From NCBI RefSeq assembly GCF_030376605.1, contig NZ_JARRAE010000001.1, positions 186,001 to 250,000 of the forward strand: a stretch of 64,000 nucleotides of DNA, read 5' to 3'. Position numbers and translations under genes: made by a program. This stretch comes from Pseudochrobactrum sp. sp1633 (lineage in GTDB: Bacteria; Pseudomonadota; Alphaproteobacteria; Rhizobiales; Rhizobiaceae). Below, piece by piece: positions 35,664-45,172 of this stretch (position 1 is its first letter; each line of letters starts with the position of its first letter). Below the pieces are notes generated by a model. The model saw nothing but the letters and a program-made list of their open reading frames with translations. It was not told where the DNA came from and ran no database searches.

Positions 35664-36496
35664 GCAGTGATCAGGATGAAATAGACCAGAGCGCTGCGCC
35701 ATTGCTTGAGCATCTCATCGAGCTGCGCCGTCGTCTGATCTGGTCGATTGTGGCCTTTTTCCTTGCCTTTGTGCTGTGTTTTGCTTTTGCCAAGCATCTC
35801 TTCAACCTGCTGGTGCTGCCGTATCAATGGGCGCTTGACTGGGCGGGGATGGATCGCAGCAAAGCCGCATTGATCTATACAGCGCCGCAGGAGTTCTTTT
35901 TCACGCAGGTAAAAGTGGCAATGTTCGGTGGTCTGGTTCTGGCCTTTCCTATGATCGCTGCGCAGCTTTACAAGTTCGTGGCGCCGGGCCTTTATAAGCA
36001 CGAGCGTATGGCATTTTTGCCTTTCCTGATTGCTTCACCTTTGCTATTCTTGCTGGGCGGCGCGCTGGTTTATTTCTTCTTCACGCCGATGGTGATGTGG
36101 TTCTTCCTTGCCATGCAGCAATCTGGCATGGATGGCGAAGTGCAAATTTCGCTGCTGCCGAAAGTGTCGGAATATCTCAGCCTGATTATGACGCTGATTT
36201 TTGCTTTTGGTCTGGTGTTTCAGCTGCCGGTTGTGACATCGTTGATGGCCAAAGTCGGACTGGTGACGGCGCAGGGTCTGCGCGACAAACGCAAATATGC
36301 GATTGTTATTGCCTTTGTGGTGGCAGCAGTGCTGACACCGCCGGATCCGGCAAGCCAGATCGGCCTTGCTATACCGGCAATCCTGCTCTACGAAATTTCG
36401 ATCTGGCTGGCACAAATGATTGAGAAGAAACGCGCTCAGGCCGAAATTCTCAATAGTCTGACACCACAAGATGACAATGAGCAAAAATCGTCCTGA
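35660..36496 (+). CDS. tatC: Twin-arginine translocase subunit TatC
   Basis: A 278-residue, six-helix membrane protein that recognises Tat signal peptides. Conserved parts: HLIELRRRLIWS at the cytoplasmic N-terminus, the periplasmic PQEFFFTQVKVAMFGG with the functional Phe and Glu region, and FGLVFQLPVV. GTG start overlapping tatB. A terminator follows. One probable client, a twin-arginine amidohydrolase, is coded at 52248-53714. Confidence 0.96.
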   Translation: MSSDQDEIDQSAAPLLEHLIELRRRLIWSIVAFFLAFVLCFAFAKHLFNLLVLPYQWALDWAGMDRSKAALIYTAPQEFFFTQVKVAMFGGLVLAFPMIAAQLYKFVAPGLYKHERMAFLPFLIASPLLFLLGGALVYFFFTPMVMWFFLAMQQSGMDGEVQISLLPKVSEYLSLIMTLIFAFGLVFQLPVVTSLMAKVGLVTAQGLRDKRKYAIVIAFVVAAVLTPPDPASQIGLAIPAILLYEISIWLAQMIEKKRAQAEILNSLTPQDDNEQKSS

Positions 36497-36521
36497 TTTT
36501 CGTATCATGTGATAAAAATTG

Positions 36522-36546
36522 AAGGCAGCATTTATGCTGCCTTTTC
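36522..36546 (+). terminator. Terminator of tatABC
   Basis: Stem AAGGCAGCA / TGCTGCCTT with a TTTA loop and a short T-tract, about 25 bases past the tatC stop. Confidence 0.8.
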
Positions 36547-36651
36547 ATGCATTGCAGCGGATCAGTTGTGATCGTGTTGCGATATAAGAGCCTGCCGTAA
36601 CTGCTTGTATGATTACGGTGAACCTGAACCTAAAAAATAACGGTACTTCCA

Positions 36652-37932
36652 ATGCTGGACATTAAATGGATACGCGAAAACCCTGAAGCTCTTGATGCTG
36701 CTCTGCAGAAGCGCGGAGCCTCTGCCGTATCCTCCGATGTGTTGGCGCTGGATGAAGCCCGCCGTCAGCATATTGCCAAGGTACAAGTCGCGCAGGAGCG
36801 CCGCAACGCCGCCTCGAAAGAGATCGGCAAAGCGATGGCTGAAAAAGATATGGCGACTGCTGAGCGCATTAAAGCAGAAGTTGCCGAACTGAAAACCTTC
36901 CTCACTGAAGCGGAAGAAGAAGAACGTCGCCTCGATAAAGAGCTGAATGATGTTCTCTCGAGCCTGCCGAATGTGCCTTATGACAGCGTGCCTGTCGGTA
37001 AGGACGAGAATGATAATGTCGAGACACGCCGTGTCGGCAATATCCGCAATTATGGCTTTGCGCCTAAAGAACATTTTGAACTGGGCGAAGCGCTCGGTCT
37101 GATGGATTTTGAGCGCGCAACACGCATGTCCGGTTCGCGCTTTACCGTGCTGAAAGGTGCGCTTGCCCGTCTGGAACGTGCGCTCGGCCAGTTTATGCTC
37201 GACCTGCACACCACAGAGCATGGTTATTCGGAAACGATGGTGCCGCTGATGGTGCGTGATGAAGCAGCTTATGGCACAGGCCAGCTGCCGAAATTCTCGG
37301 AAGATCTGTTCCGCACGACCGATGGCCGCTGGCTGATCCCGACTGCGGAAGTGCCGCTAACCAATCTGGTCAATGGCGAGATTGTTGATACGGCTGAACT
37401 GCCAATGCGTGTGACTGCGCTAACACCTTGTTTCCGCTCGGAGGCTGGTTCTGCCGGTCGCGATACACGCGGTATGCTGCGTCAGCACCAATTCTGGAAA
37501 GTGGAAATGGTATCGGTAACTGATGCGGAAAGCTCGGAAGCTGAGCTGGAACGCATGACCGGTTGTGCTGAAGAAGTGCTGAAGCGCCTTGGTCTGCCAT
37601 TCCGCACCGTAACACTCTGCACCGGCGATATGGGCTTTGGTGCGCAGAAAACTTACGATATCGAAGTATGGTTGCCGGGTCAGGATACGTTCCGCGAAAT
37701 CTCCAGCTGCTCGGTCTGCGGTGATTTTCAGGGGCGCCGCATGAATGCGCGTTACCGTCCTGCCGGTGAAAAGGCGACACGTTTCGTGCATACGCTGAAC
37801 GGTTCCGGTGTTGCTGTTGGCCGTGCGCTGATTGCAGTGATGGAAAATTATCAGGAAGAAGATGGCAGCATCACTATTCCTGAGGTTCTGGTGCCTTATA
37901 TGGGCGGTATGACCCGCATCGAAAAAGCCTGA
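36652..37932 (+). CDS. serS: Seryl-tRNA synthetase
   Basis: A 426-residue class II synthetase. The N-terminal coiled-coil arm that grips the tRNA-Ser long variable arm spans about 28-105. Motif 2 reads [22 protein letters not shown] and motif 3 [18 protein letters not shown], described here in parts of the active site. Length and ends are normal. In Brucella and relatives surE and pcm follow; here pcm follows after a terminator and surE is absent. Confidence 0.97.
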   Translation: MLDIKWIRENPEALDAALQKRGASAVSSDVLALDEARRQHIAKVQVAQERRNAASKEIGKAMAEKDMATAERIKAEVAELKTFLTEAEEEERRLDKELNDVLSSLPNVPYDSVPVGKDENDNVETRRVGNIRNYGFAPKEHFELGEALGLMDFERATRMSGSRFTVLKGALARLERALGQFMLDLHTTEHGYSETMVPLMVRDEAAYGTGQLPKFSEDLFRTTDGRWLIPTAEVPLTNLVNGEIVDTAELPMRVTALTPCFRSEAGSAGRDTRGMLRQHQFWKVEMVSVTDAESSEAELERMTGCAEEVLKRLGLPFRTVTLCTGDMGFGAQKTYDIEVWLPGQDTFREISSCSVCGDFQGRRMNARYRPAGEKATRFVHTLNGSGVAVGRALIAVMENYQEEDGSITIPEVLVPYMGGMTRIEKA

Positions 37933-37955
37933 TTGTAACGGGCTGTAAGCTTATT

Positions 37956-37987
37956 ATGCCGGAGGCTGAAAACGCTTCCGGCATTTT
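37956..37987 (+). terminator. Terminator of serS
   Basis: Stem ATGCCGGA / TTCCGGCAT with a TTTTTAT tract, 24 bases past the serS stop. It separates serS from pcm. Confidence 0.8.
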
Positions 37988-38082
37988 TATTTGCCAAGAT
38001 TACACCAGCATTATCCCCGCATTTACAATTTTCGACGATGATGCTGCCTGATAATATATAAATCTGACTTTGAGCAGGGTTC

Positions 38083-38760
38083 ATGAATATTCATATGCAG
38101 GCGAGTACGGGGAAATACCGCATGAGCGGTAAAGAGGGTTTTGCTTCTTTTGTGTTGCGCATGCGCAGCCGTGGTTTGCATGATCAGCGCCTGTTTGCGG
38201 CAATTGAAGCCACGCCGCGCCAGCATTTTATCAATTCTGCCTATCAGGATTTTGCGTACACCAATCGTGTGCTGCCGCTGCCTTGCGGCGAATCAATCGA
38301 AGGGCTTGACGATCAGGCGCGTTTTCTTGCGGCTTTATCGCTGGAGCCCGGACATCGTGTTCTGGAAATCGGCTCAGGCTCAGGCTTCACCGCTGCCGTA
38401 ATGGCACGGCTTGCGGCACGGGTGACGACGATCGAGCGCTACAAGACATTGGCAGAGGCCGCCCGCAACCAGTTTCAGGCACATAAAATTGAAAATGTCG
38501 TTTGTAAACATGCAGATGGACGGCATGGTGTTGCCGGTGGTCCTTATGACCGCATAATAGTTTGGCTGGCTTCTGACGCGATGCCGCGCCAATATCTTGA
38601 TCTGCTGGCAACGCACGGGGTGCTGATTGCGCCAGTCGGGCAGGCGGATGGTCAACAGGTTATGTGCCGGATGGCCAAGGTTGGCAGCCGCTTCGAGCGG
38701 GAAGATCTGCTGGCCGTGCGCTATCAGCCATTTATTGAAGGTTCGGCTGCTTTTCTTTGA
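38083..38760 (+). CDS. pcm: Protein-L-isoaspartate O-methyltransferase
   Basis: A 225-residue SAM-dependent methyltransferase that starts repair of isoaspartyl residues in aged proteins. Motif I is LEIGSGSGFTAAVMA and the preceding LPLPCGESIEGLDDQARFLAAL is the PCMT substrate segment, though the usual QTISQP reads ESIEGLD, a clear departure. The first ATG at 38083 gives a short extra N-terminus; the ATG at 38122 (MSGKEGFA) is an alternative. Its usual neighbour surE is missing. Confidence 0.88.
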   Translation: MNIHMQASTGKYRMSGKEGFASFVLRMRSRGLHDQRLFAAIEATPRQHFINSAYQDFAYTNRVLPLPCGESIEGLDDQARFLAALSLEPGHRVLEIGSGSGFTAAVMARLAARVTTIERYKTLAEAARNQFQAHKIENVVCKHADGRHGVAGGPYDRIIVWLASDAMPRQYLDLLATHGVLIAPVGQADGQQVMCRMAKVGSRFEREDLLAVRYQPFIEGSAAFL

Positions 38761-38968
38761 GAAGCAGTCCTTCTTTTCGCCCTCAGGGCTTCAGTAGGCA
38801 TATTTTTAAGCCGAATTTTGCGTTGCCATCCATCAAATATGGCTGATTTATTGAATATGGTATCCGTTTGATGAATCTTTTAATTTTTTTACAGCAATTT
38901 TAACCAGCAGGTAACATTAACGCGCTTTAATAAGTCTACTTAGAGTTTCGGGTATGGACGGGTTGAAT

Positions 38969-40417
38969 ATGCGTAAAACTGTTTTGCATCATACGTCCGA
39001 GCGTCTTCTGCGCCATAGCGCGGTCATTCTGCTTGCAGGACTGGTCGCGGGCTGTAGCGGAGATATGACACGCTTTACGGATGGCCTTACGACTGGATCG
39101 ACGAATAATCAGCGCTCGATTATGCAGTCACAGAATCAGTCTTCACAGCAGAATAGCAGCGCGGATAATTATCCGGTCATGCCTGCGACGCAGCGTGTTG
39201 CTTCGGGTAATGTACAGCGTAATGAATTGCCGCCGGTGGGCACTGCCGCGCCGATGGGTGCTGCACAGGTTGTGCAGAATAATGTTCAGAACTCTGTTCA
39301 GTCGGTTCGCGATCAGGCGTCACAGCAGGTTGCAATGGCTGGCGGCACGATGACCAATGCAGCCACTGCTTCGGTTAACAATGCGATGGTGCAGCCGGGT
39401 GAAACACTTTACGGCGTTGCGCGCCGGTTTAATGTGTCGCCGAATGATCTGATGGCTGCCAATAATATTACTGACCCGAACATGCTGCGGGCAGGGCAGA
39501 CGCTGACAATTCCGGGTGTGAAAGCTGCCGCAGGCGGTGCACTGGTTGCTGCTGCCACCAATGGTGGTACGCAGACCCTCGGTCAGCTGAAGTCAAACGG
39601 CACACAGGCTGTTGCCAATGCTCAACAGGCTGCAACGAGTAAAGTGAATAATGCTGTTGCCGGTGCAGGGGCAAAAGTTGCTGCCGCAACCGGTGGCTAC
39701 ACTGTGCAGAGCGGTGATACGCTGCATGCGATTGCCCAGCGCAATGGTGTAACGGCTGCTGCGCTCAAGCAGGCAAACGGTATGGCTGACGGTACAATCC
39801 GTGTTGGTCAGTCTCTGGTAATTCCGGTGACTGCTGCGGCTGCTGCAACGCAGGTTGCTGCTGTTGCCAAGCCTGTTCCGGCTGCGGTTGATACGACAGT
39901 TAAAACAGCTTCCACCCCGCCTGCTGCTGCAAAGCAGGTGCCGGATGGCAGTGTGAAGCCATATACTCCGCCGCAGGCGAGCAATAAGGTGATTGAAGAC
40001 GCCGAGCAGGATGTGGCTATGGCGCCTTCTGCAACCGGTATTTCGCAGATGCGCTGGCCGGTTCGCGGTAAGGTTCTGACCAGCTTTGGTCAGCGTGACG
40101 GCGGAACCGTCAATGACGGTATCGACATTATGGTGCCGGAAGGTACGCCGGTTAAGGCCGCCGAAAATGGTGTGGTTATCTATGCCGGTGATGGTCTGAA
40201 GGAATTTGGCCAGACGGTTCTGGTGCGCCATGAAAACGGTCTTGTGACTGTCTATGGTCACAACAGCAAGATTAATGTGCAGCGCGGGCAGAAAGTACGC
40301 CGCGGCGAAGAGATTGCCCGCTCCGGTATGAGTGGTAATGCCAAAGCACCGAAGCTGCATTTTGAGGTTCGTAAAAATTCAACGCCGGTTAATCCGTCGA
40401 AATATCTCGAAACCTGA
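38969..40417 (+). CDS. NlpD/LppB-like lipoprotein with LysM and M23 domains
   Basis: About 482 residues. A lipoprotein signal with lipobox LVAGC places the mature N-terminus in the outer membrane. Two LysM modules (about 140-183 and 244-287) bind peptidoglycan, and a C-terminal LytM/M23 domain spans about 360-475. The first zinc-ligand His of active M23 enzymes is replaced by Asn (NDGIDI), while YGHNS and LHFEV keep later His residues, so it is likely an amidase activator like NlpD, not a peptidase. An ATG at 38954 is also possible. A near-CtrA-type TTAA pair (38917-38930) lies just upstream. Confidence 0.88.
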   Translation: MRKTVLHHTSERLLRHSAVILLAGLVAGCSGDMTRFTDGLTTGSTNNQRSIMQSQNQSSQQNSSADNYPVMPATQRVASGNVQRNELPPVGTAAPMGAAQVVQNNVQNSVQSVRDQASQQVAMAGGTMTNAATASVNNAMVQPGETLYGVARRFNVSPNDLMAANNITDPNMLRAGQTLTIPGVKAAAGGALVAAATNGGTQTLGQLKSNGTQAVANAQQAATSKVNNAVAGAGAKVAAATGGYTVQSGDTLHAIAQRNGVTAAALKQANGMADGTIRVGQSLVIPVTAAAAATQVAAVAKPVPAAVDTTVKTASTPPAAAKQVPDGSVKPYTPPQASNKVIEDAEQDVAMAPSATGISQMRWPVRGKVLTSFGQRDGGTVNDGIDIMVPEGTPVKAAENGVVIYAGDGLKEFGQTVLVRHENGLVTVYGHNSKINVQRGQKVRRGEEIARSGMSGNAKAPKLHFEVRKNSTPVNPSKYLET

Positions 40418-40436
40418 TTGCGAAGATAAGAATTTG

Positions 40437-40475
40437 AAAAAGCCCGCTGTTTTGATGAAACAGCGGGCTTTTTTA
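40437..40475. terminator. Bidirectional terminator
   Basis: Stem AAAAAGCCCGCTGTTT / AAACAGCGGGCTTTTT with a TGATG loop, T-tracts on both strands, between convergent genes. Confidence 0.92.
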
Positions 40476-40476
40476 T

Positions 40477-41349
40477 TTATGTATTGAGAGAAATGCCAAG
40501 CCTTCCGGCCAGATCCTGCACATATTGCCATGCAACACGGCCCGAGCGGTTGCCGCGGGTCGTTGACCATTCCAGTGCTTCTGCATGAAGTTTTTCAACA
40601 GGATAGCTGAAGCCGAAATGGGCAGCATAGCCGTCAACCATCGCCAGATAGTCATCCTGATTGCATTTATGAAAGCCGAGCCAGAGGCCGAAGCGGTCGG
40701 AGAGTGAGACTTTCTCCTCGATGGCTTCCGACGGGTTAATGGCGCTTGAGCGCTCATTGTCAATCATTTCACGCGGCATCAGATGGCGGCGGTTGGATGT
40801 GGCGTAGAAAATCACATTATCCGGACGACCTTCTACGCCGCCTTCAAGCGCTGCCTTGAGAGACTTGTAAGACGTGTCATCATGATCAAAGGACAGATCG
40901 TCACAAAACAGGATGAAGCGGTAGTCGCTGTCTTTAATGAGGCTCATCAGAACCGGCAGACTGTTGATATCTTCGCGATGAATTTCAACCAGTTTCAATG
41001 GCTTCTGCTGAGTATTTGTCTGATTAACGGTTGCCTGAGCGGCTTTGACCAGAGAGGATTTGCCCATGCCGCGTGCACCCCAGAGCAGCACATTATTGGC
41101 GGGGAGTCCGCGCGCAAAACGCTCTGTGTTGCTGACCAGCTGATCGCGCACCAGATCGACACCGCGAATAAGCCCGAGATCAATACGATTGACCTTTTTA
41201 ACAGGTGTCAGCTCAAGGCGGGAAGGCTCCCAGACAAAAGTGTCGGCATGTTCTGCCTGTAAAGGCTTGGGTGCAGGTGGTGCCATGCGCTCCAGAACTG
41301 CCAGAAGCTGATCCAGTTTAGCGCTCAGAATTTGTTCAGTCGTGCTCAT
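40477..41349 (-). CDS. DUF815-family AAA ATPase
   Basis: A 290-residue P-loop ATPase of the DUF815 family. Walker A is WGARGMGKSSLV and Walker B is FILFCDDLSFD; a VIFYATSNRRHLMPRE sensor-1 stretch follows. The family is widespread in proteobacteria without an agreed function. An upstream ATG at 41355 is in frame, but AGGC fits the ATG at 41349 better. It diverges from yajC and converges on the NlpD-like gene, the usual position in Brucella-like genomes. Confidence 0.88.
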   Translation of the reverse strand: MSTTEQILSAKLDQLLAVLERMAPPAPKPLQAEHADTFVWEPSRLELTPVKKVNRIDLGLIRGVDLVRDQLVSNTERFARGLPANNVLLWGARGMGKSSLVKAAQATVNQTNTQQKPLKLVEIHREDINSLPVLMSLIKDSDYRFILFCDDLSFDHDDTSYKSLKAALEGGVEGRPDNVIFYATSNRRHLMPREMIDNERSSAINPSEAIEEKVSLSDRFGLWLGFHKCNQDDYLAMVDGYAAHFGFSYPVEKLHAEALEWSTTRGNRSGRVAWQYVQDLAGRLGISLNT

Positions 41350-41683
41350 ATTCATGCCTGTTTGATTTCTTTTCAGCAGAGCCTGACTTTAACAAGATTA
41401 TTTGGTTTGAACAGTACCCACGGGTACGGTTTAAAAATAAATTTAAATTCCCGTAAGGATTAGTGAAAAATCTATTGGCGACACTGGTAAAGTGAAGCAA
41501 GAATTTGCATCTATGGTTGCATAACAGCGTATAACCGTTGTAATGCGCAGTGAATGAATTTGGTGCTCTGCCTGTGAAATATGGCAGGGGGCGGCTACAT
41601 AATTCCCTGGATCTTCTATAATTTAAGGAATTATGCAGCTAACCGGCATCTGACAGTTACCAGTTTGACGAGGAGTCACTTTT
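41350..41683. other. Intergenic stretch between the DUF815 gene and yajC
   Basis: About 330 AT-rich bases between divergent genes, holding both promoters. The only structure I note is a small palindrome GTACCC-AC-GGGTAC at 41414-41427. Confidence 0.45.
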
Positions 41684-42028
41684 ATGTTCGTAACCCCTGC
41701 TTATGCTCAGGCCGCCGGTGGCGGTGCTTTCGGTCCGGATATGCTGATGAGCATTCTGCCGTTTATTCTGATTTTCGTGGTTATGTATTTCCTGATTATC
41801 CGCCCGCAGCGTACTCAGATGAAAAAACGTGCAGAAATGCTGAGTAATGTTCGTCGCAATGACACGATCGTTACCGGTGGCGGCATTCTCGCTAAAGTAA
41901 CCAAAGTGATTGATGATAACGAACTGGAAGCAGAAATTGCCGACGGCGTTAAAATCCGCGTTCTGCGTTCTTCCATCGGTGATGTACGTACCCGTGGCGA
42001 ACCGGTTGCTGATAACAAAAACAAGTAA
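41684..42028 (+). CDS. yajC: Sec translocase accessory subunit YajC
   Basis: A 114-residue membrane protein that joins SecDF in the Sec holocomplex. One transmembrane helix at about 20-40 (LPFILIFVVMYFLIIRPQ) ends in the family's RPQRTQMKKR, followed by a small beta-rich domain (NDTIVTGGGILAKV). GAGGAGT precedes the ATG. The gene lies 300 bases before secDF with a terminator between. Confidence 0.95.
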   Translation: MFVTPAYAQAAGGGAFGPDMLMSILPFILIFVVMYFLIIRPQRTQMKKRAEMLSNVRRNDTIVTGGGILAKVTKVIDDNELEAEIADGVKIRVLRSSIGDVRTRGEPVADNKNK

Positions 42029-42332
42029 GCATTATTGCTTGTGACTTATAAAAGCCCCGCAATGCGGGGCTTTTTTATTGCCGTTTATTTTTTGAAAACA
42101 CGAATGTCATGTGCTGCAATACAGCATCATATTTTGAAAATCTGAATCTGTTCAGCGCAGCCATGCTGAGATTTGTACGAATCACGTATAAGATCAGAAA
42201 ATGAGGCGGTGTATGCAGATTTCCCTGTGTTTTATTCAGCGATTATTCTCATAACATTGCCGGAAAGTTCGATTCTGTCTGTTTTGCACCTGCGTTGCGA
42301 AACAACACTAATAACTTACGGATGGATTGCCG
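42029..42332. other. Intergenic stretch between yajC and secDF
   Basis: About 300 bases. Apart from the yajC terminator I see no structure; the promoter of secDF should be here. Confidence 0.45.
42049..42079 (+). terminator. Terminator of yajC
   Basis: Stem AAAGCCCCGC / GCGGGGCTTT with a tiny loop and a TTTTTTA tract. Confidence 0.92.
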
Positions 42333-44582
42333 ATGCTCTATTTCCCGCGCTGGAAATCGGTACTGATCTGGCTGGTTGTGCTGGCCGGTTTTATCTTTGC
42401 TTTGCCTAATTTCTTTTCTGCACAGCAATTGTCCGGTTTGCCAACCGGCTTTCCGAAAGGTCAGATCATTACCGGTCTTGATCTGACGGGCGGTACGCGC
42501 GTTGTGCTGTCATCGCCGAAGGTGACTTCGGCAGATCTGGATAAAACGGCAGCAGTTATGGCGGATCGCCTGACTGAGCTTGGCTATGATAATGCCCGCA
42601 TGAATGTGCAGAACAAAAATCAGGTGCGCGCTGAAGTGCCTGATGTTTATGATGCGCAGCTGATTAAAGACCTTCTGAGCCTGAAAGGGGATATCAATTT
42701 CCGGCAGGCGAAAGAAGTGACAACGCCTGATCCGCTGGCGGAGGGGCTTGTTCCGCAGGATTCCGAAGTCATTTATTCCTTCGATGATCCGCCGGTCGGT
42801 TATATCGTTAAAAAAGCACCGGTTCTGAGCGGTCTGGATATCGCCGATGCGGAAGTCGGGGTGAATACCAATCAGGATTCAGTAATTACAATTTCTCTGA
42901 CCGAGGATGGTAAGAAACAACTCGCTGATTTTACCACGAAAAATATCGGTTCGGTTCTGGCTGTTGTCATTGATAATCAGATTGTTTCTGCACCGCGTAT
43001 TCGTGAATCCATTGCTACCGGTAATTTGCAGATCACCGGCGATTTTGATCTGGAAACCCTGAGCAATCTCAGCGTTGTGTTGCGTTCCGGTCCGTTGCCT
43101 GTTTCCGTTCAGGTGATTGAAGAACGTACAATCGCATCTGCTCTTGGGCAGAACTATACCAGTTACGGCCTGATCACTGCTTTAAGCGCGCTTGTTGTTG
43201 TGGCGCTGTTCATGGTGCTGTCTTACGGTCTGCTTGGCCTGATCGCGGTGATTGCACTTGGCGTCAATGTTATGCTGGTGATTGCGGTGGTGTCTTTCTT
43301 CGGCATTGCAGTGGGGCTTGCAACCATTGCCGGTCTGGTTTTGACGATTGGTATGGCCGTTGACAGTAATATCCTGCTGTTTGAGAAAATCCGTGAGGAC
43401 CGCCGCAACGGTTATTCCGTCGTACAGGCGATTGAATCCGGTTTTTCCCGTGCCAAAGGCTGTGTGATTGATGCCAATCTGACCACGCTGATTGCCGCGC
43501 TGGCACTGCTGATGTTCGGCAGCGGACCGCTCTATGAATTTGCAATCATTGTAACGATCGGTGTTGTGACCTCACTGTTCACAACATACACATTCTCACG
43601 CCTTCTGATTTCGCTTTGGGTGCGCCAGTCGAAACCGACAACAATTCCGGCGCGTCTGCTCAAGCTTGTGCCGACCAATACCAAAATCAGTTTTATGAAA
43701 CTGAGCGGAATTACAGCAACGATTTCCGTTGCGGCCTGTGTCGCTGCACTCGTGCTCTATTTCACGATGGGGCTGAACTACGGTATCGACTTTGATGGCG
43801 GTTCTTCCGTGGAGCTGCAATCGCGTGAAGGGCCTGCTGATCTCAATGATATTCGCCTGCGCCTGACAGAGCTGAATATTGACGGTGCGCGGGTGGTGCA
43901 GGGTAAAAATGAAAACCTTGCAGAATTGCTGATCGGCTCGCAGGATGCCGGAGATGACGCCGAGCAGACTGTTGTTGTAAAACTGCGTGATGAGTTCGAG
44001 CAGGATTATGATTTTCAACGTGTCGAGGTCGTCGGGCCTACTGTTTCAGATCATCTGTCCCGCATCGGCAATGCTGCACTCGGGCTGGCTCTGATCGGCG
44101 TATTTGCTTATCTGTGGCTGCGGTTCCGCTGGCAGTTCGCTGTTGGTGCCGTGCTGGCGACGACCCATGATATTGTCATCATGATCGGCGTTTTTGCCCT
44201 GTTCCGCTTCGAGTATAATCTGTGGAGCCTTGCGGCACTGCTCACAGTGATTGGCTATTCGCTCAATGATACTGTGGTCGTTTATGACCGTGTTCGTGAC
44301 AATCTGCGACGCTATCCGCAAACACGGGTCAGCCTGCTAATGGATGCGGCGATCAATCAGACCTTGTCCCGTACAATTCTGACATCACTGGTGACATTGC
44401 TCGCGCTGATCCCGCTTTATATTTTTGGCGGCGCGGATATCGGTTCTTTTGCGGTAATGATGGCGCTGGGAATTATTATCGCGACCTATTCGTCGATTTA
44501 TATTGCAGGGCCGTTGTTGTGGCTGCTTGGAATTAAACCGTCTGATGTGGAAGATACGGTGCAAACGCAGCCAGCGGGTTGA
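42333..44582 (+). CDS. secDF: Fused SecD-SecF protein export subunit
   Basis: A 749-residue single chain that joins SecD and SecF, the proton-driven RND-type helper of Sec export. The SecD half has an N-terminal helix, the GLDLTGGTRVVL segment, a large periplasmic part and five helices with GMAVDSNILLFEKIREDRR; the SecF half (from about 450) has its own first helix, LNYGIDFDGGSSVEL, and five helices with GYSLNDTVVVYDRVRDN. A TTG at 42327 is in frame, but I chose the ATG at 42333. The next two genes code for NDUFAF3- and NDUFAF6-type proteins. Confidence 0.95.
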   Translation: MLYFPRWKSVLIWLVVLAGFIFALPNFFSAQQLSGLPTGFPKGQIITGLDLTGGTRVVLSSPKVTSADLDKTAAVMADRLTELGYDNARMNVQNKNQVRAEVPDVYDAQLIKDLLSLKGDINFRQAKEVTTPDPLAEGLVPQDSEVIYSFDDPPVGYIVKKAPVLSGLDIADAEVGVNTNQDSVITISLTEDGKKQLADFTTKNIGSVLAVVIDNQIVSAPRIRESIATGNLQITGDFDLETLSNLSVVLRSGPLPVSVQVIEERTIASALGQNYTSYGLITALSALVVVALFMVLSYGLLGLIAVIALGVNVMLVIAVVSFFGIAVGLATIAGLVLTIGMAVDSNILLFEKIREDRRNGYSVVQAIESGFSRAKGCVIDANLTTLIAALALLMFGSGPLYEFAIIVTIGVVTSLFTTYTFSRLLISLWVRQSKPTTIPARLLKLVPTNTKISFMKLSGITATISVAACVAALVLYFTMGLNYGIDFDGGSSVELQSREGPADLNDIRLRLTELNIDGARVVQGKNENLAELLIGSQDAGDDAEQTVVVKLRDEFEQDYDFQRVEVVGPTVSDHLSRIGNAALGLALIGVFAYLWLRFRWQFAVGAVLATTHDIVIMIGVFALFRFEYNLWSLAALLTVIGYSLNDTVVVYDRVRDNLRRYPQTRVSLLMDAAINQTLSRTILTSLVTLLALIPLYIFGGADIGSFAVMMALGIIIATYSSIYIAGPLLWLLGIKPSDVEDTVQTQPAG

Positions 44583-44607
44583 TTGTTGTTCATCCTGTTA
44601 AATCATA

Positions 44608-44637
44608 TTTTGCCCGCGGCTTATCCTGCGGGCAAAA
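44608..44637 (+). terminator. Hairpin after secDF
   Basis: Perfect ten-base stem TTTTGCCCGC / GCGGGCAAAA with a ten-base loop, 26 bases past the secDF stop, followed by TGCTTTA. The T-tract is poor, so it may be leaky. Confidence 0.5.
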
Positions 44638-44778
44638 TGCTTTAGCGGACTGGAAAAACTTAGCGATTGCTGTAGAAGAAGCGCATATCAGCACTTATCT
44701 GTAAGATCTGGTCTGTTTAAGATTTGGCTGAATACGCCACGTAATGTGGTTGTGCAGGTTAAGCAAAAGAGAGATGGC

Positions 44779-45168
44779 ATGAATACTGGTCTTGAAATCC
44801 GCGAGGCGCATTTTCCGGGGCGCGCTCCGATTGACGCTTATGGAAATGGCGGATTTCGTTTTGCAGATATGTCACATCGCGGCTCACTGTTTTGTTTGCC
44901 TTCAGGCATTCATAGCTGGGAACCGAAACAGCCGCCTCTTTTAACACTGGGTGATCTGGAAATAATTCTGGAGCAGGCGAGCGATATTGAGATATTGCTG
45001 GTTGGCACCGGTATGGATCTGCGACGTATACCGGAAGATGTTAAAGCACTCTTGCGTGAGCACCGGATCTCCTCAGACCCGATGAGTACCGGTGCTGCTG
45101 TGCGCACCTATAATGTGCTGCTTGCCGAAGACCGCGCTGTTGCCGCTGCTCTGATTGCAGTGGAGTAA
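44779..45168 (+). CDS. Mth938-domain protein (NDUFAF3 family)
   Basis: A 129-residue protein of the Mth938/DUF498 fold, the family of the human complex I assembly factor NDUFAF3. The segments IDAYGNGGFRF, ILLVGTGMDLRRIPEDV and STGAAVRTYNVLLAEDR are typical. The frame opens at 44746, but AGAGATGGC precedes the ATG at 44779. It lies four bases before the NDUFAF6-type gene and downstream of secDF; in alphaproteobacteria this neighbourhood was used to link the family to the inner membrane. Confidence 0.9.
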   Translation: MNTGLEIREAHFPGRAPIDAYGNGGFRFADMSHRGSLFCLPSGIHSWEPKQPPLLTLGDLEIILEQASDIEILLVGTGMDLRRIPEDVKALLREHRISSDPMSTGAAVRTYNVLLAEDRAVAAALIAVE

Positions 45169-45172
45169 AGGC

